DNA from: Anderseniella sp039978075
GTDB taxonomy: Bacteria; Pseudomonadota; Alphaproteobacteria; Rhizobiales; Aestuariivirgaceae
Assembly: GCA_039978075.1 (NCBI GenBank)
Contig: JBDWCA010000011.1
Location: 558,001-622,000 of the forward strand
Length of the DNA stretch: 64,000 nt
Direction: 5' to 3'
Below the pieces are notes generated by a model. That model saw only the letters and a list, made by a program, of their open reading frames with translations. It was not told where the DNA came from and did no database searches. A program made the translations under genes and the position numbers. Every line of letters begins with the position of its first letter. Position 1 is the first letter of the stretch. Shown in pieces: positions 62,792 through 64,000 of this stretch.

Positions 62792-64000
62792 ATGACAGTT
62801 ACCTTGATGAAAACACCAGCGGAAACCGCCTATACGGACGCCTTCAATCCGCAAGGGGCACTGGCGGATGTGCGCAAGTCAGCTTTTGCACAGTTTGCCA
62901 AAACAGGCCTGCCACACCGGCGTATGGAGGACTGGAAGTGGACTGATCTGCGCCAGTTGATGTCCAGCCCGTTGCCACCGGCTTCCGGTACGAAGGCATC
63001 TGCAGACACTATAGATGCGCTGATTTCCGCTTCGCCCTTCGGCGACGTGGCGCGCGCGCGACTGGTGTTTGTGGACGGGGCTTATGATGCGGACCGCTCA
63101 TCCTTGCCGGCAACCGGTGACGTCGAATTCGTCAGCATTGGATCGGATGATTTGCCGGGCTGGATGTCGGACAAGCTCGTTGCAGGAGCAACCGACCCGA
63201 TTGCCGCCCTCAACCTCTCTTACATGAGCGATGGTGCCGGCCTCAGGGTCAAGGCAGGTTCCACCATGGACGCGCCCATTGAATTGTTGTTCGTAACCAC
63301 GGCTGAACAGGAAGCCACCTACACGACCCGTAATGTGGTTGTTGTGGAAGAGGGCGCGTCTGCAACCCTGATTGAAACCCATATCGGTGGAGCCGGCGCA
63401 TATGTGCACAATGCGGTGACGCAACTGCATATTGGCGACAAGGCCCGGCTTGACCGGGTGAAGGTGCAGGAGGAAGGTCTTGAAGCAATTCACCTTTCCA
63501 ACACCGAAGTTCATCTGGCTGAAAGTGCTCATCTCAAGGACTTTACCCTGACCATTGGTGGACGTGCCACCCGTCAGCAAGGCTTCATTACCTTTGCAGG
63601 CGAACATACCGAAAGCCATGTATCCGGTGCGTTCCTGCTCACCGGCAAGCAGCATAACGACACCAGGTTGGTTATCGACCATGCGGTGCCGAACTGCCTG
63701 TCACGCGAACTGTTCAAGTGCGTGATGGACCAGGCGGCCCGCGGTGTGTTCCAGGGCAAGGCAATCGTTCGCCGCGATGCCCAGAAGACTGACGGAAACC
63801 AGTCCTCCCATGCACTGCTGTTGTCGGATGACGCCGAGTTCGACGCCAAGCCGGAACTGGAAATCTACGCCGATGACGTCGTCTGCGGCCATGGCGCAAC
63901 ATCCGGCGATCTGGATGAAAACCAGATGTTCTATCTGCGTGCACGCGGTATTTCCGAAACGGAAGCCAAGTCCATGCTGATTGGCGCCTTCGCAGCCGAA
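62792..64000 (+). CDS. sufD: Fe-S cluster assembly protein SufD, cut by window edge
   Basis: 403 codons from ATG 62792 to the right edge without a stop. Partner scaffold of SufB: N-terminal HRRMEDWKWTDLRQL, the middle beta helix (VVVVEEGASATLIETHIGG, TIGGRATRQQGFITFAGEHTESHVSGAFLL) and RELFKCVMDQAARGVFQGKAIVRRDAQKTDGNQSSHALLL followed by CGHGATSGDLDENQMFYLRARGIS with the conserved His. It is 16 bp after sufC. About 20-40 residues are probably missing. Confidence 0.95.
   Translation, partial: MTVTLMKTPAETAYTDAFNPQGALADVRKSAFAQFAKTGLPHRRMEDWKWTDLRQLMSSPLPPASGTKASADTIDALISASPFGDVARARLVFVDGAYDADRSSLPATGDVEFVSIGSDDLPGWMSDKLVAGATDPIAALNLSYMSDGAGLRVKAGSTMDAPIELLFVTTAEQEATYTTRNVVVVEEGASATLIETHIGGAGAYVHNAVTQLHIGDKARLDRVKVQEEGLEAIHLSNTEVHLAESAHLKDFTLTIGGRATRQQGFITFAGEHTESHVSGAFLLTGKQHNDTRLVIDHAVPNCLSRELFKCVMDQAARGVFQGKAIVRRDAQKTDGNQSSHALLLSDDAEFDAKPELEIYADDVVCGHGATSGDLDENQMFYLRARGISETEAKSMLIGAFAAE

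Noticed and set aside
1..64000. CRISPR arrays, prophage, integrase or transposase genes
   Set aside because: No regularly spaced repeats and no phage or transposase motifs seen on either strand; all large frames have housekeeping or envelope assignments.

Overview
The window is about 57-60% G+C by eye and reads as the chromosome of an alphaproteobacterium, most likely of the order Hyphomicrobiales (Rhizobiales). The evidence is a B12-dependent NrdJ ribonucleotide reductase of about 1250 residues, a bifunctional malic enzyme, a sitABCD Mn/Fe importer next to a Mur/Fur regulator, RNase E with a long acidic insertion, the conserved run NDUFA12-mlaD-DUF2155-aat-accC-accB-aroQ-dsbA-M48, and a suf operon led by iscR behind an Irr-like (ICE) box. 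Nearly all of it is chromosomal core. I see no phage, insertion sequence with a transposase, CRISPR array, rRNA or tRNA.

Layout. 1-6.8 kb: the end of an unknown secreted protein, maeB, then the sit operon divergent from mur across a perfect metal-regulator palindrome. 6.9-10 kb: L,D-transpeptidase, MaoC hydratase and small unknown proteins. 10.1-14.7 kb: nrdJ with a rho-independent terminator, a ~320-nt structured leader, two NrdR boxes 31 bp apart and DnaA boxes. 14.7-20.8 kb: a TupA-like ATP-grasp protein, a 33-residue membrane protein behind a perfect FNR/FixK box, and a complete methionine-catabolism locus (mdeR, mdeA, mdeB) followed by a secreted HECAHH protein. 20.9-25.6 kb: an SHMT paralogue with a LysR regulator, a DMT transporter, a DM13 protein and an orphan MlaF-like ATPase. 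25.7-37.7 kb: the conserved run named above, interrupted by a methyltransferase, small secreted proteins, a pentapeptide-repeat protein and a class III adenylate cyclase. 37.7-51.4 kb: a 176-bp MITE-like palindrome, an aminotransferase, a ClpP-fold membrane protein, rne, an AmiC-type amidase, PBP1A, prfB with its programmed frameshift, bactofilin overlapping an M23 endopeptidase, and bcp. 51.7-64 kb: an AsmA-like giant protein, tyrS, anmK, an alpha/beta hydrolase and iscR-(NifS-like desulfurase)-sufB-(membrane protein)-sufC-sufD, cut by the right edge.

How they work together. Several clusters concern the cell envelope: L,D-transpeptidase, amidase, PBP1A, bactofilin with M23, AnmK recycling, MlaD lipid transport and AsmA. 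Iron and manganese supply (sit/mur) and Fe-S assembly (suf under Irr/IscR-type control) bracket the window. mdeA would split methionine to methanethiol, ammonia and 2-oxobutyrate, with mdeB acting on the oxoacid. The least explained material is the nrdJ control region, the FNR-linked microprotein and the palindrome at 37860-38035.
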